DNA of 45,333 nucleotides from an uncultured Adlercreutzia sp. (GCA_902478715.1 CABSMC010000013.1:1-45333), one strand, 5' to 3'; positions 8,134 to 17,020 are shown, counted from the first letter of the stretch. Notes: a model not told the origin generated them from the letters alone. Numbers and translations are program-made.

Positions 8134-10635
8134 TTAGGAAACGCCGCGGTAGAGGTGGCCGGAGGTGGTGTTGGGCATCTTCGCGATGGCGTTGCCGTCG
8201 TTTTGGGCCACATGCAGGGCACGAATGGCGCGTCCCACGGCGTGGGCCGTCTCCTCGGCGTTCATGAGGGTGGCGTCCACCATATAGGAGGAGATACCAG
8301 CCGCGAGCAACTCGGGCATCGACGAGGCGATATCCAGTTCCACCGCGTTGTAGAGGTGGCTGCGGCCCATGGCGTCGGTGACGACCGGGAACTCGTAGCC
8401 CTTGCGATCCTTCAGCACATGGGGGCTCTTGCGACGCGGGCATTCGGCGCAGTTCTCGTCGCAGGGGCCCTGGCTCATGAGCATGCAGTGCTCGGTGACC
8501 ATGAGTTCCTGGGCGCCGATGAGCAGCACGCCCAGTTCCACCGGAGCATCTTTGGCAACCTCTTCGATTTGCCGCAGCGTGAGCTCCGGCGAGAGCCACA
8601 CGCGCGCGGCCCCGAACTCGCTAGCGACAGCCAGCGAGAGCCCGTTGGTAATGGGCACATGGGAGCCGACATCGAGCAGCGCCCCCTCTTCGGAAGCCCG
8701 TTCCATAGCACCGAGGCTTTCGGCCAAAAGCGGCTTGCCCTCAGCAGCATACTTCCACACGTCGGCATCGACGACCGCTTCGCGCGCGCCGCCAACGGCC
8801 TCGTGATCGGCCACAGGCATGATGGGAATGCAGCCCTTGGGGTAGCCGGCCTGCTCGGCAGCGGCGTTCTTCTGGCCGGCGATAACCGCCTCGCCGCGCC
8901 GGTAGTTCAGAGCCGGCACATAGATGAGGTGCGCGCCGGCGCGCTTGGCGGCGCGAGCGCAAGCGGGGTTCGTGACCGTGACGGCCACGCGGCAGCCGGT
9001 GGGACGCGCTGCGGGCAGAGGCTCGCGCGGAGTAGTGCGGGGCAGGGTGCGCCCGTGGCCCTCGGCGGTAAGCGCTTCGGTGAGGACGTCCAGCGCCGCC
9101 GCGCGCACGCCATGCAGGGCCGAGAAGCCGATGCCGACGCCGTCGTCCATATCGATAGTAAGGTTCACCAGCTGGTAGGGCGTGTTGCCAAGGCGGTCGA
9201 TGTGGGCGGCGACGTCGTCGAAGGAGACGGCGCGGGTGTGAGCCGCCTCTACGGGCGCGCCTTCGGCGACACCGGAAACCCCATCGGGGAAGGCAGCTTG
9301 CAGGCGACGGGCAACGGCAAGAGAAGTGCGGGGAGCGCCTTCGATATCGGCCTCGGATGCGGGGCGGAATTCCATGCGAAGTGGCTCGCCGATGTGGAGG
9401 GTGGCGGTGCCGACGAGGGGCACGCGGGGCTCACGGGCGTCGTCTTCGAAGGCGGCCTCGGCACTGCGGACGCGGAAAACGCGGTCGCCGGCCTTCACCG
9501 TGCGCGTCTTGCCTTCCAGCGGCAAATGGTAGCGGCCCTTCTTGTCGGTGCGCACCGACCCCAGCGTCAGCGTGCCGTTGCCCTTGCGCGTCCAGAACTC
9601 CAGGACGTCGCCTTCTGTCAGAGCATGGGCGCTCTTCAAATAGGCGGCGCCATCGCGCACCTCGTCGACGCGGCCGAGGAACAGGCCGCGGTTGTTGGGA
9701 CGCTGGTAACTCATGATATCGTTGCCGCGCTTGCCGTCCAGATAGGCCGTGGTGAAACCGCGGGAGAAGGCATCGGTGAGGCGGTCACGATCGGCATCGG
9801 CAATGGCGGCGTTCTCCTTCGCCAAAGCAGCATCGAGAGCTTTGCGGTAGACGGAGGTCACGGCGAAGACGTACTCGGGCGACTTCATGCGGCCCTCGAT
9901 TTTGAGCGACGCCACGCCTGCGGCCACGAGATCGTCCACGCGATCCACCGTGCACAGATCCTGGGGCGAAAGCAGGTGATCGCCCGGCGAGGGAAGGCTC
10001 TTCTGTAAAGCCTTGTTCTGCAGCTCGTAGGGAAGCCGACACGCTTGGGCGCACATCCCCCGGTTGGCCGAGCGGCCACCGATCATGGAGGACATGAAGC
10101 ACTGGCCCGAGTAGCACACGCACAATGCGCCGTGGGCGAACACTTCCACTTCCATCCCCTCTTCGGCCGCCGCCGCGCACAGAAGGGCGATCTCGTCCAG
10201 CGACACCTCACGGGCGAGCGTAATGCGCTCGGCCCCTAAGCGGGCCGCCGCGCGCACGCCGGCGAGGTTGTGGGTGTTCATTTGCGTGGAAAGGTGCAGC
10301 GACGCTTCGGGGAGCGTGCGGGAGATCTCCGCAGCCAGACCGATGTCCTGCACGATGAAGCCGTCGGCGCCGACGCGGTAAGCTTGGCGCACGCATTCCA
10401 AGGCCTCCCCTACCTCGTCGGGCAGAATGATAGTGTTCATGGTGACGTAGATGGAAACCCTGCGCAGATGCGCGAAGTCGCAGGCCTCCCGCAGCGTCTC
10501 CAGGGTGAAGTTGTCGGCCCCGCGCCGTGCATTGAAGGCCTCAAGCCCCAGATACACCGCATCGGCCCCGCCAGCCACCGCCGCATGCAGCGCCGCCATG
10601 TTGCCGGCCGGCGCCAGTAGTTCCACGTTTCTCAC
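8134..10635 (-). CDS. Large U32-family protein (RlhA/TrhP-type, with extra C-terminal domains)
   Basis: 833 aa. The N-terminal half is a U32 barrel starting VELLAPAGNMAALHAAV, with the family's Cys cluster CVCYSGQCFMSSMIGG...CAQACRLPYE, followed by LLSPQDLC and SLKIEGRMKSPEYV. The middle and C-terminal parts (about 330-833) correspond to the DUF3656-like domain and a second, degenerate barrel (CDENCAECPRRK). Known: despite the peptidase name, E. coli RlhA and TrhP are Cys-rich enzymes that hydroxylate 23S rRNA or tRNA using prephenate. RNA modification is therefore more likely than collagenase activity, but the target is unknown. The start is GTG at 10635, with AGGAG 9 bases upstream and the conserved N-terminus right after it; the frame is open to 10713. 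A paralogue is at 31113-32420. Confidence 0.85.
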   Translation of the reverse strand: MRNVELLAPAGNMAALHAAVAGGADAVYLGLEAFNARRGADNFTLETLREACDFAHLRRVSIYVTMNTIILPDEVGEALECVRQAYRVGADGFIVQDIGLAAEISRTLPEASLHLSTQMNTHNLAGVRAAARLGAERITLAREVSLDEIALLCAAAAEEGMEVEVFAHGALCVCYSGQCFMSSMIGGRSANRGMCAQACRLPYELQNKALQKSLPSPGDHLLSPQDLCTVDRVDDLVAAGVASLKIEGRMKSPEYVFAVTSVYRKALDAALAKENAAIADADRDRLTDAFSRGFTTAYLDGKRGNDIMSYQRPNNRGLFLGRVDEVRDGAAYLKSAHALTEGDVLEFWTRKGNGTLTLGSVRTDKKGRYHLPLEGKTRTVKAGDRVFRVRSAEAAFEDDAREPRVPLVGTATLHIGEPLRMEFRPASEADIEGAPRTSLAVARRLQAAFPDGVSGVAEGAPVEAAHTRAVSFDDVAAHIDRLGNTPYQLVNLTIDMDDGVGIGFSALHGVRAAALDVLTEALTAEGHGRTLPRTTPREPLPAARPTGCRVAVTVTNPACARAAKRAGAHLIYVPALNYRRGEAVIAGQKNAAAEQAGYPKGCIPIMPVADHEAVGGAREAVVDADVWKYAAEGKPLLAESLGAMERASEEGALLDVGSHVPITNGLSLAVASEFGAARVWLSPELTLRQIEEVAKDAPVELGVLLIGAQELMVTEHCMLMSQGPCDENCAECPRRKSPHVLKDRKGYEFPVVTDAMGRSHLYNAVELDIASSMPELLAAGISSYMVDATLMNAEETAHAVGRAIRALHVAQNDGNAIAKMPNTTSGHLYRGVS

Positions 10636-10678
10636 TCTTGATCTCCTCGTCGTAGGTCGGCCCACGGAAGTCAGCAAA

Positions 10679-10746
10679 GGCCCGACAGGTATCTGCCGGG
10701 CCCACAGCATCAACCGGTTCGGATGCCCTAGCGGGCATCCGAACCG
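10679..10746 (-). terminator. Tandem hairpins ending the lipoprotein transcript
   Basis: Just after the lipoprotein stop (minus strand) comes a perfect 14-bp stem (10715-10728 / 10733-10746, loop of 4). A second hairpin at 10679-10702 (GGGCCCGGCAG / CTGTCGGGCC) runs into TTT. Together they form a plausible terminator before the U32 gene. Confidence 0.65.
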
Positions 10747-10748
10747 CC

Positions 10749-11258
10749 TTAGTCTTCATTCAGCTTCAAAGCCTCTTCGTCGGCAGCCTTCAGTTTGTCG
10801 ATACCCTCGTTGTAGGCGTCTTGGATTTCCTTCACGCGCCCGTCGTAGGCGCTGAAGTCGAAGGGCGCCTCCTCGGTTGCGCTGCTGATCTCCGTGTACA
10901 AATCGATGTAGCTGTTCAGGGCATCCTTCAGCTTGTTGCAGCCGTCGACGTAGTTCGTCTGCAGGTCTTTCATGGCGTCCGGCGTATCGATGGCCGCCAG
11001 GGCGTCAATGGCCTCGAAGGCGCTGTTGGCCGCATTGCGCATATTGACGACGCTCTCCTGAGCCACCGCCTCGTCGAATTCGCCGAGGCGCGTGTTCAGC
11101 TCCTCCACCGCCTGGTTGACCTTGGTCATGTAGGTGCGATTGGCCTGCTGCTGGTCGGTGGCTCCGGTGGCCGGCGACTGGCAACCGGCAAGAGCGCCGA
11201 GGGCCAAAGCCGCGCCAAGGGCCACAGCCAAAACCCGCGCGATGGTACGTTTCCTCAT
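10749..11258 (-). CDS. Small secreted lipoprotein of unknown function
   Basis: 169 aa. A lipoprotein signal peptide ends in the lipobox LGALAGC, with Cys26 as the lipidated residue. The mature part is hydrophilic, predicted almost wholly helical, and carries regular spacing of hydrophobic residues (for example NQAVEELNTRLGEFDEAVAQ). It has no catalytic motif I recognise. The ATG at 11258 has GGGAGAAATC upstream. It lies 159 bases after the class A PBP gene on the same strand and is closed by tandem hairpins, so it may share transcription with the PBP gene and sit at the cell envelope. No function is assigned. Confidence 0.75.
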   Translation of the reverse strand: MRKRTIARVLAVALGAALALGALAGCQSPATGATDQQQANRTYMTKVNQAVEELNTRLGEFDEAVAQESVVNMRNAANSAFEAIDALAAIDTPDAMKDLQTNYVDGCNKLKDALNSYIDLYTEISSATEEAPFDFSAYDGRVKEIQDAYNEGIDKLKAADEEALKLNED

Positions 11259-11417
11259 GATTTCTCCCGTCTTCGGTGCCTTGAGGCACCGGTTGCTTGC
11301 TCAGGGCAGCCTCGTCGAGCGAGGCTTTGATTTCTCATTCGCTATGATAGCAGTCCGCACCCCCGGGCCCGTACCGCCGTCACGGTATCGCAACAATTAT
11401 GTCGCAGCTACGCTGCT

Positions 11418-13610
11418 TTAGGCACCCTCGCCGCCACCGTCGTCCGGGGCTGGGTCGGGCATCGGCTCCGGCGTCGGCTCCGGCGTTGGCTCGGGCTCCG
11501 GGGTAGGCTCCGGCGTCGGTGTCGGTGTCGGCTCGGCGTTGCCGCCGCCCTCGTTGTCCTCTCCGCCTTCGTTGCCGCCGTTCTCGTCGCCGTCGCCCTC
11601 GGGCGTCTCCTCATCATCCTGCTTCGTGGTCACCTCGGTGTCGTCTTTCTTTTTCTTGGAAGAGTAGTAGCCGCCGATATGGTTGTCCTCGTCGCGGTAA
11701 TCCTTCTTGTACTCGGGCTTCTCTGCCTCGAAGAACTTCACCGTCTGCGTCGGGGAGATCATCTTGTCGATGAAATCGCCGAAGACGCTGGCCGCCGTCG
11801 TAGTCGTCGCCTGGGCCTCGGAATAGTCGGAGCGGTCGCCCAGCCAGATGGCCACGGCGTACTGCGGGGTCACACCGCAAAACCAGCTGTCCTTCTTGTC
11901 GTCGGTGGTACCGGTCTTGCCGCCGGCCTCCTGGCCGTTATCGGGGCGAGCCGCCTTGCCGGTGCCGTTGTCGATGACCACTTCCATGCAGTCGAGGGCC
12001 GCCCGGGCCACTTCGCGAGAGAACACCCGCTCGCCCGTAGGGTCGGTGTTGTCCACGATGACGTTGCCGTTCTTGTCCTCGATGGAGATGATGCACTCCG
12101 GATCGTAGTGGACGCCGCCGTTGGCCACCGTGGCATAGGCGTCAGCCATTTCGAGCGGCGTGACCGAACCGATGCCCAGGGTAAGGCCCGCCACCGCCGG
12201 CAAATCGGAGGTGATGCCCATGGCGTGGGCCATCTCGATCACCTTATCGACGCCCACGGAAAGAAGCAGGCGAATAAACGCCGTGTTCGACGACACGCCG
12301 AAAGCGCTCTTAATGGTGCGCGTGCCGTAATCGGCCTTGTCGTTGTTGTAGACGGGCTCGCCGCCTTCCAAATCCACCTTGTAGCCGGCATCAATGAGCG
12401 TCTCCGGATCGATGCCCTCGTTCAGCGCCGCCAAAAGCGTGAACAGCTTGAACGACGACCCCGCCTGGCGACCCGCGCCGCCCTCGCCGGTGGCCATGTT
12501 CACCTGGTTGCTCTCGTAGTCGTGGCCGCCGATCATGGCGTCGATGTAGCCGTTTTCGGGGTTCACCACGGCCATGGCCACTTCGAAGGGGTCGCCGGCC
12601 TCCTCTTCCTTCTCGGCCGCGGCCTCCTCGGCGGCGGTCTGGGCCTCGATGTCCAGCGTCGTGATCACCTTCAGGCCGCCCTTGAACAGCTCGGAGGTGG
12701 AATAGGCGTACTTGCCCTCGGGGTTGGTCAGCTGGTTGCGCACGTAGCTCGTGAAGTAGGGGTAGGCCAGAATGCCCGTCATGGAGGGCTCGGAGGGGTT
12801 CAACTCGATGGGCTCGGCCTTCACCGCGTCGGCCTCCTCCGCCGTGATAACCCCGTTGGACACCATGCGGTCGAGCACGGTGTTGCGGCGCTTCAGGCAG
12901 TTGTCCGGATAATCGATGGGGTTGTTGTAGGTGGGCGACTGGGGAATGCCCACGAGCGTGGCCGCCTCGTTCAACGTGAGGTCCTTCGCGTCCTTGGAGA
13001 AGTAGCGCTCGGCGGCGGCCTCGATACCGTAGGCACCGGAACCGTAGTTGATAGTGTTCAGGTACATGAGCAGGATCTCGTCTTTGGAGTACTGCTCTTC
13101 CAGCTTCTGGGAAATGTACATCTCGCGGATCTTGCGCTTGAAGGAGATGTCGCGCATCTCGTCGGAGAGGATCGTGTTGCGCACGAACTGCTGAGTGATG
13201 GTGGAGGCGCCCTCCAGCTCGCCGCCCATGAGGTTGTTCACGAGCGCACGGGCCACACCGAGGTAATCGACGCCGGAGTGGGTGTAGAAGCGCTCGTCCT
13301 CGGTGGCAACGGTGCCCTTCAGCACGTACTCGCTAATCTGGTCGAGAGCCACCGGGTCGCGATTCTCCAGTTGGAACTCGGCGAGCAGCGTCGTGCCGTC
13401 CGATGCGTAAACCATAGTTGGCTGCGCCGTGTTGTAAGCGTCGGCGTTCTGGTAGTCGGGCAGATCCTCCAGCCAGGAGTTGCACAGCGTCACCACACCG
13501 AACACGCCCGCCGCGATAAAGGCGACGAACACGCCCAGCACCGACAGAACGATGACCTTCTTATTCTTTACTTTCGTGCCCTTACGGCCCTTCATTGCGC
13601 GAGAACCCAC
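11418..13610 (-). CDS. Class A penicillin-binding protein (bifunctional transglycosylase/transpeptidase)
   Basis: 730 aa. One membrane segment lies at about 18-42. The glycosyltransferase-51 domain (about 60-240) has the catalytic Glu in ATEDERFY (102-109) and GASTITQQ (134-141). The transpeptidase domain (about 340-600) has SxxK as SSFK (Ser385, Lys388), SxN as SSN (440-442) and KTGT (565-568). The last 70 or so residues change from lysine-rich to an acidic Gly/Asn/Glu stretch and then a Pro-Thr-Glu repeat (PTPEPTPEP type), probably spanning or contacting the wall. It polymerises and cross-links peptidoglycan. The start is GTG at 13610 with GGAGG 7 bases upstream. All catalytic motifs are intact. 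Confidence 0.95.
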   Translation of the reverse strand: MGSRAMKGRKGTKVKNKKVIVLSVLGVFVAFIAAGVFGVVTLCNSWLEDLPDYQNADAYNTAQPTMVYASDGTTLLAEFQLENRDPVALDQISEYVLKGTVATEDERFYTHSGVDYLGVARALVNNLMGGELEGASTITQQFVRNTILSDEMRDISFKRKIREMYISQKLEEQYSKDEILLMYLNTINYGSGAYGIEAAAERYFSKDAKDLTLNEAATLVGIPQSPTYNNPIDYPDNCLKRRNTVLDRMVSNGVITAEEADAVKAEPIELNPSEPSMTGILAYPYFTSYVRNQLTNPEGKYAYSTSELFKGGLKVITTLDIEAQTAAEEAAAEKEEEAGDPFEVAMAVVNPENGYIDAMIGGHDYESNQVNMATGEGGAGRQAGSSFKLFTLLAALNEGIDPETLIDAGYKVDLEGGEPVYNNDKADYGTRTIKSAFGVSSNTAFIRLLLSVGVDKVIEMAHAMGITSDLPAVAGLTLGIGSVTPLEMADAYATVANGGVHYDPECIISIEDKNGNVIVDNTDPTGERVFSREVARAALDCMEVVIDNGTGKAARPDNGQEAGGKTGTTDDKKDSWFCGVTPQYAVAIWLGDRSDYSEAQATTTTAASVFGDFIDKMISPTQTVKFFEAEKPEYKKDYRDEDNHIGGYYSSKKKKDDTEVTTKQDDEETPEGDGDENGGNEGGEDNEGGGNAEPTPTPTPEPTPEPEPTPEPTPEPMPDPAPDDGGGEGA

Positions 13611-13722
13611 GAATTAACCTCCATCAGTTATAGGTCTGGCCATTTTACCAATGAGTTATGGAGGGTTCATAAGATGGAGCCGCCACCAGGAAATGCACAG
13701 AGGACAGCACAGCGGTCTGCCC

Positions 13723-13773
13723 CCGGAAATAAGATACTCGTGATTATTATAATCACGAGTATCTTATTTCCGG
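13723..13773. repeat. 51-base perfect palindrome between argH and the PBP gene
   Basis: Arms 13723-13747 and 13749-13773 are perfect 25-bp reverse complements around one central base. The core (GATACTCGTGATTAT) is AT-rich in a GC-rich genome. An outer pair GGTCTG (13714-13719) and CAGACC (13782-13787) extends it after a short bulge. It could end argH transcription, but it lacks a T-tract and is far longer than a usual terminator. Confidence 0.9.
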
Positions 13774-13811
13774 CTATGGAACAGACCAAGCCTCAGCCTG
13801 CTGAAAGCGAG

Positions 13812-15197
13812 CTATGCGCAAGCACCTTCCAGCTGCGCCTTGGCGGCCGCCAGCTGCACGCGCACCGCTTCGGGGGCCGTGCCGCCGAAGGTGGTGCGGG
13901 CGGCGACGATGGCGGGAAGATTCAGGCATTCCACGATATCGGATTCGAAGAGATCGCTCTCCGCCTTGAAATCGTCCAGCGTGAGGTCCTCCAAGTCGCA
14001 GCCGCGCTGCTCGCAGGTGAGCACCAGATGCCCCACGATCTCGTGGGCACGGCGGAAGGGCAGGCCCTTCTTGGCCAGGTAGTCGGCCACATCCGTCGCG
14101 GCCAGATAGCCCTTCTTCGCTTGGGCGGCCATGGCGTCGGCGTTCACCGCCATGGTTGCGATCATGCCAGCGGCGCATACGTAGCAGTCCTCCAGGGTGT
14201 CGGCGGCGTCCATGGCGCCTTCCTTGTCCTCCTGCAGGTCCTTGTTGTAGGCGAGCGGCAGCGACTTCAACGTCATCATGAGGGCCACCAGATCGCCCAC
14301 AACCCGGCCCGACTTGCCGCGGATGAGCTCCGCGAAATCGGGGTTCTTCTTCTGAGGCATGATAGAAGAGCCAGTGGAGTAGGCATCCGACAGCGTGATG
14401 AAGCCGAACTCCGCCGACGACCACAGCACGATTTCCTCGCACAAACGCGACAGGTGCAAACACGACACGCTGCAGGCGTAGATGAGGTCGAGCAGGAAGT
14501 CACGGTCGGACACGGCATCCAGCGAGTTCGGGATGGGATGGTCGAAGCCGAGCGCCTCAGCCGTGGCGAACCGATCCAGCGGGTAGGTGGTTCCGGCCAA
14601 AGCCGCGGCCCCCAAGGGGCACGCGTCGGCAGCATCGCGGGCGGCGGCAAGACGCTCGTAGTCGCGCGCGAGCATCTGCACGTAGGCGAGCATATGGTGA
14701 GAGAACAGCACCGGCTGGGCATGCTGCAGGTGCGTGTAGCCCGGCAGGATGACGTCGAAGTTCGCCTCGGCCTGGGCAATGAGCGCCTCGCGCAGGGCAA
14801 CGTTGGCGGCCATGAGCTCGCCGGCACGGCGTTTGGCGTACAGGCGCGTGTCGGTTGCCACCTGGTCGTTGCGCGAGCGACCCGTGTGCAGCCGCGCCCC
14901 GGCATCCCCAATGCGGCGGGTGAGCTCCGCCTCGATGGCCATGTGGATGTCCTCGCTTTCCATCACGTCGAACGTGAGCGAGCCGGAGGTGATGTCGGCC
15001 AGGATGCCCTGAAGCCCCTCTGTAATGGCCTCGGCGTCGGCAGTCGCGATGATGCCCTGGGCGGCCAGCATGTTGGCATGGGCGCAAGAGCCGGCGATGT
15101 CCTCGGCGTAGAGCCGCTGATCCACGGGCAGCGACGCTCCGAAGCTCTGGGTGAAGGCGTCGGCGCCTTCGGTGAATCTTCCAGACCACAGTGCCAT
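13812..15197 (-). CDS. argH: Argininosuccinate lyase
   Basis: 461 aa, standard length. It splits argininosuccinate into arginine and fumarate, the last step of arginine synthesis. It starts MALWSGRF, has HTGRSRNDQVATD (substrate-binding loop), TYPLDRFATAEALG, and the fumarase/aspartase signature GSSIMPQKKNPD with the catalytic Ser loop. GAGGAG lies upstream of the ATG at 15197. It is downstream of argG, 84 bases away, with a strong hairpin in the gap. The fumarate released could feed anaerobic fumarate respiration, but nothing here links it to the nearby reductase. Confidence 0.97.
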   Translation of the reverse strand: MALWSGRFTEGADAFTQSFGASLPVDQRLYAEDIAGSCAHANMLAAQGIIATADAEAITEGLQGILADITSGSLTFDVMESEDIHMAIEAELTRRIGDAGARLHTGRSRNDQVATDTRLYAKRRAGELMAANVALREALIAQAEANFDVILPGYTHLQHAQPVLFSHHMLAYVQMLARDYERLAAARDAADACPLGAAALAGTTYPLDRFATAEALGFDHPIPNSLDAVSDRDFLLDLIYACSVSCLHLSRLCEEIVLWSSAEFGFITLSDAYSTGSSIMPQKKNPDFAELIRGKSGRVVGDLVALMMTLKSLPLAYNKDLQEDKEGAMDAADTLEDCYVCAAGMIATMAVNADAMAAQAKKGYLAATDVADYLAKKGLPFRRAHEIVGHLVLTCEQRGCDLEDLTLDDFKAESDLFESDIVECLNLPAIVAARTTFGGTAPEAVRVQLAAAKAQLEGACA

Positions 15198-15226
15198 AGT
15201 GTCTCCTCGGTAAGTCGGTGAGCCAG

Positions 15227-15251
15227 GCGGGCGGCCCTTAAGGCCGCCCGC
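15227..15251 (-). terminator. Hairpin in the argG-argH gap
   Basis: A perfect 10-bp GC stem, GCGGGCGGCC (15227-15236) and GGCCGCCCGC (15242-15251), with loop CTTAA. There is no T-tract on the minus strand, so it may be a partial terminator or mRNA-stability element between two genes of one pathway. Confidence 0.5.
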
Positions 15252-15281
15252 TTCCCTCGTTGTCGTGCCAGTTTAGCGCCC

Positions 15282-16667
15282 CTAAGCCATGACGGCGTCG
15301 GCGTCTTCCAGAATCTCCTCGGCTTCTTCCACCACAGCGCTCATCTTGCCGTAAGCGGTGTTCGCGAGATCCACGTCGTCGTAGGAGGGCATGCGCGCAC
15401 CCGTGGCGAGCCGGTTTTTCGCCCACACCTTGCAGGACAGGCCGTGGATGTCGATGAAGCCCTTGGCGGCCTGATGGTCGAAAGCGTCGTCGGCATCGTA
15501 GGTGGCCAGGCCGAAATCATACAGCGAGTAGGTGCTCTTGCGTCCCACCACGGTGCAGGAACCCTTGAAGAACTTCAGCTTCACCGTGCCGGACACGCAC
15601 TGCTGGGTGTGGGCGAGGAAGGCGTCGAAGGCCTCCTTCAGCGGCGAGAACCACAGGCCGTTGTACACCTGCTCGGCCCAAGTCTGCTCGATGGCGAGCT
15701 TGTGGTGCAGCACGCCCCGCTCCAGGCACAGATCTTCCAAGGCCTTGTGCGCCTGAATGAGAGCCAGGCCGCCCGGCACCTCGTAGCACTCGCGGCTCTT
15801 CACGCCCACGAGCCGGTTCTCCACCATGTCGATGCGGCCGTAGCCGTTGGTGCCGGCGATGTCGTTCATGGCGTAGATGATGTCGAGGAAGCTCATCGGG
15901 GTGCCGTCAAGCGCGCAGGGAACGCCCTGATCGAACTCGATTTCCACGTAGGTGGGCTCGTCGGGGGCGCAGGCCGGATCGCACGTCATCGTCCAAATGT
16001 CCGCCGGCGGCTCGCACCAGGGATCTTCCAGCACGCCGCACTCGATGGCCCGGCCCCACAGGTTGTCGTCGATGGAGTAGGGCTTGTCGGTCGTGGCCTT
16101 AACCGGCACGCCGTGGGCCGCCGCCCAGGCGATCTCGTCGGCCCGGCAGCCGAGATCCCAGTTGCGCACCGGCGCGATGATGGTGAGCGCCGGGTCCAGC
16201 ATGAGCACCGAGGATTCGAAACGCACCTGGTCGTTGCCCTTGCCGGTGCAGCCGTGGGCCACGTACTTGGCGCCGAACTGGTGGGCCACCGCCACGAGGT
16301 GCTTAGCGATGAGCGGCCGCGAGAGCGCACTCACGAGCGGGTACTTGTTCTCGTACATGGCGTTGGCGGCCATGGCGCAGGCGAGGTACTCATTGGCGAA
16401 GGTCTCCCGCATGTCGATGACCGCGCAGCCGATGGCGCCGGTGGCGAGCGCCTTGGCCTTGATGGCCTCGAGACCCTCGTGCTCCTGGCCGAGGTCGCCC
16501 ACGACGGCGATGACGTCGAGGCCGTATTCCTCTTGCAGCCATTTGATGCAGACGGAGGTATCGAGACCGCCGGAGTAGGCGAGCACGCACCGTTCCTTCT
16601 CGCCGGGAGCCGGCTTGGCGGAGATCTGCGGAGCGTCGTGGAGGGAGGAGCTGTTCTGGGTAGTCAT
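15282..16667 (-). CDS. argG: Argininosuccinate synthase
   Basis: 461 aa. It joins citrulline and aspartate with ATP. The N-type ATP pyrophosphatase P-loop is AYSGGLDTS (residues 30-38), followed by VVGDLGQ; further family blocks are YVAHGCTGKGNDQVRFE, TDKPYSIDDNLWGR and NGYGRIDMVENR. The frame is open to 16964, but the upstream part is low-complexity Arg/Ser/Pro sequence; ATG 16667 gives an N-terminus only about 25 residues longer than the conserved core. The ribosome site is weak (GAAAGG). The first 25 residues are not needed for the family fold. A 221-base leader with hairpins and an Arg-rich leader ORF precede it, which suggests regulation by arginine supply. Confidence 0.96.
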   Translation of the reverse strand: MTTQNSSSLHDAPQISAKPAPGEKERCVLAYSGGLDTSVCIKWLQEEYGLDVIAVVGDLGQEHEGLEAIKAKALATGAIGCAVIDMRETFANEYLACAMAANAMYENKYPLVSALSRPLIAKHLVAVAHQFGAKYVAHGCTGKGNDQVRFESSVLMLDPALTIIAPVRNWDLGCRADEIAWAAAHGVPVKATTDKPYSIDDNLWGRAIECGVLEDPWCEPPADIWTMTCDPACAPDEPTYVEIEFDQGVPCALDGTPMSFLDIIYAMNDIAGTNGYGRIDMVENRLVGVKSRECYEVPGGLALIQAHKALEDLCLERGVLHHKLAIEQTWAEQVYNGLWFSPLKEAFDAFLAHTQQCVSGTVKLKFFKGSCTVVGRKSTYSLYDFGLATYDADDAFDHQAAKGFIDIHGLSCKVWAKNRLATGARMPSYDDVDLANTAYGKMSAVVEEAEEILEDADAVMA

Positions 16668-16888
16668 GGGAGTTGCCTTTCGTGTCGGGAGCTGCTTTTG
16701 GGTTGCCTTGCGGGGTGCCCGGCTCGCTTTGCGATGGAAAGGCGTGGCGTGAAGTCGCGTCTGAGACGATGCGCAGGATTCCTGCGCGACGGTGCTTAAG
16801 GTTTCGAAGAGGAGCTTCGGGAGGCCACGGCCTTTGGCGGACCCGGGCGGAGCCGCGCGGCGGCGCGCTGAGCGCGCGGAGAGATCTG
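16668..16888 (-). promoter_or_regulatory. Structured argG leader RNA downstream of the leader ORF
   Basis: Between the leader ORF stop and argG lie several self-complementary segments: GCGCGC-TGA-GCGCGC (16863-16877, directly after the leader stop), GGCCACGGCC (16823-16832), a perfect 8-bp pair GCGCAGGA / TCCTGCGC (16771-16787) and CGTCT-G-AGACG (16758-16768). No T-tract follows any stem, so if attenuation occurs it may act through Rho or by hiding the argG start rather than an intrinsic terminator. Confidence 0.45.
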
Positions 16889-17020
16889 CTACGCGCGTCG
16901 GCGTCGCAGAGAAGAGGTACGTCGGCGTCGGTCGACGTAGGCCGCGGCGAGGAACTGAGGGCACGGGGCAGCAGCAGCGATTCCGCTGTGCTTGGAAGCT
17001 ATGAGAGCTGCTGCCTGCAT
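16889..17020 (-). CDS. Candidate Arg-rich leader peptide upstream of argG
   Basis: 43 aa from ATG 17020, with AAAGGA 9 bases upstream. The last third reads YVDRRRRTSSLRRRRA: eight Arg in 13 residues, as two runs CGA-CGC-CGA-CGY, just before the stop and just before a GC-rich hairpin. The first part is Ala-rich. Ribosomes short of charged Arg-tRNA should stall in these runs, the logic of amino-acid attenuation leaders. A promoter-like TTGACG/CATAAT pair lies about 90 bases upstream. No known family is recognised. The alternative is a chance frame in GC-rich DNA, but position, codon runs, ribosome site and the pathway of the next gene agree. Confidence 0.6.
   Translation of the reverse strand: MQAAALIASKHSGIAAAAPCPQFLAAAYVDRRRRTSSLRRRRA

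Noticed and set aside
8155..10008. A 617-codon open frame on the plus strand
   Set aside because: Antisense to the large U32 gene.
11309..11325. Hairpin GCCTCG/CGAGGC followed by TTTGATTT
   Set aside because: The T-tract is on the plus strand, where there is no gene to terminate; on the minus strand it has none.
11679..15221. A 1180-codon open frame on the plus strand
   Set aside because: It runs antisense through the PBP gene, the gap and argH, all with intact motifs; its His/Val/Gly-rich sequence is the mirror of GC-rich coding DNA.
16668..16964. Longer argG start
   Set aside because: The extra 99 codons are Arg/Ser/Pro-rich, overlap the leader ORF in another frame and have no family match.
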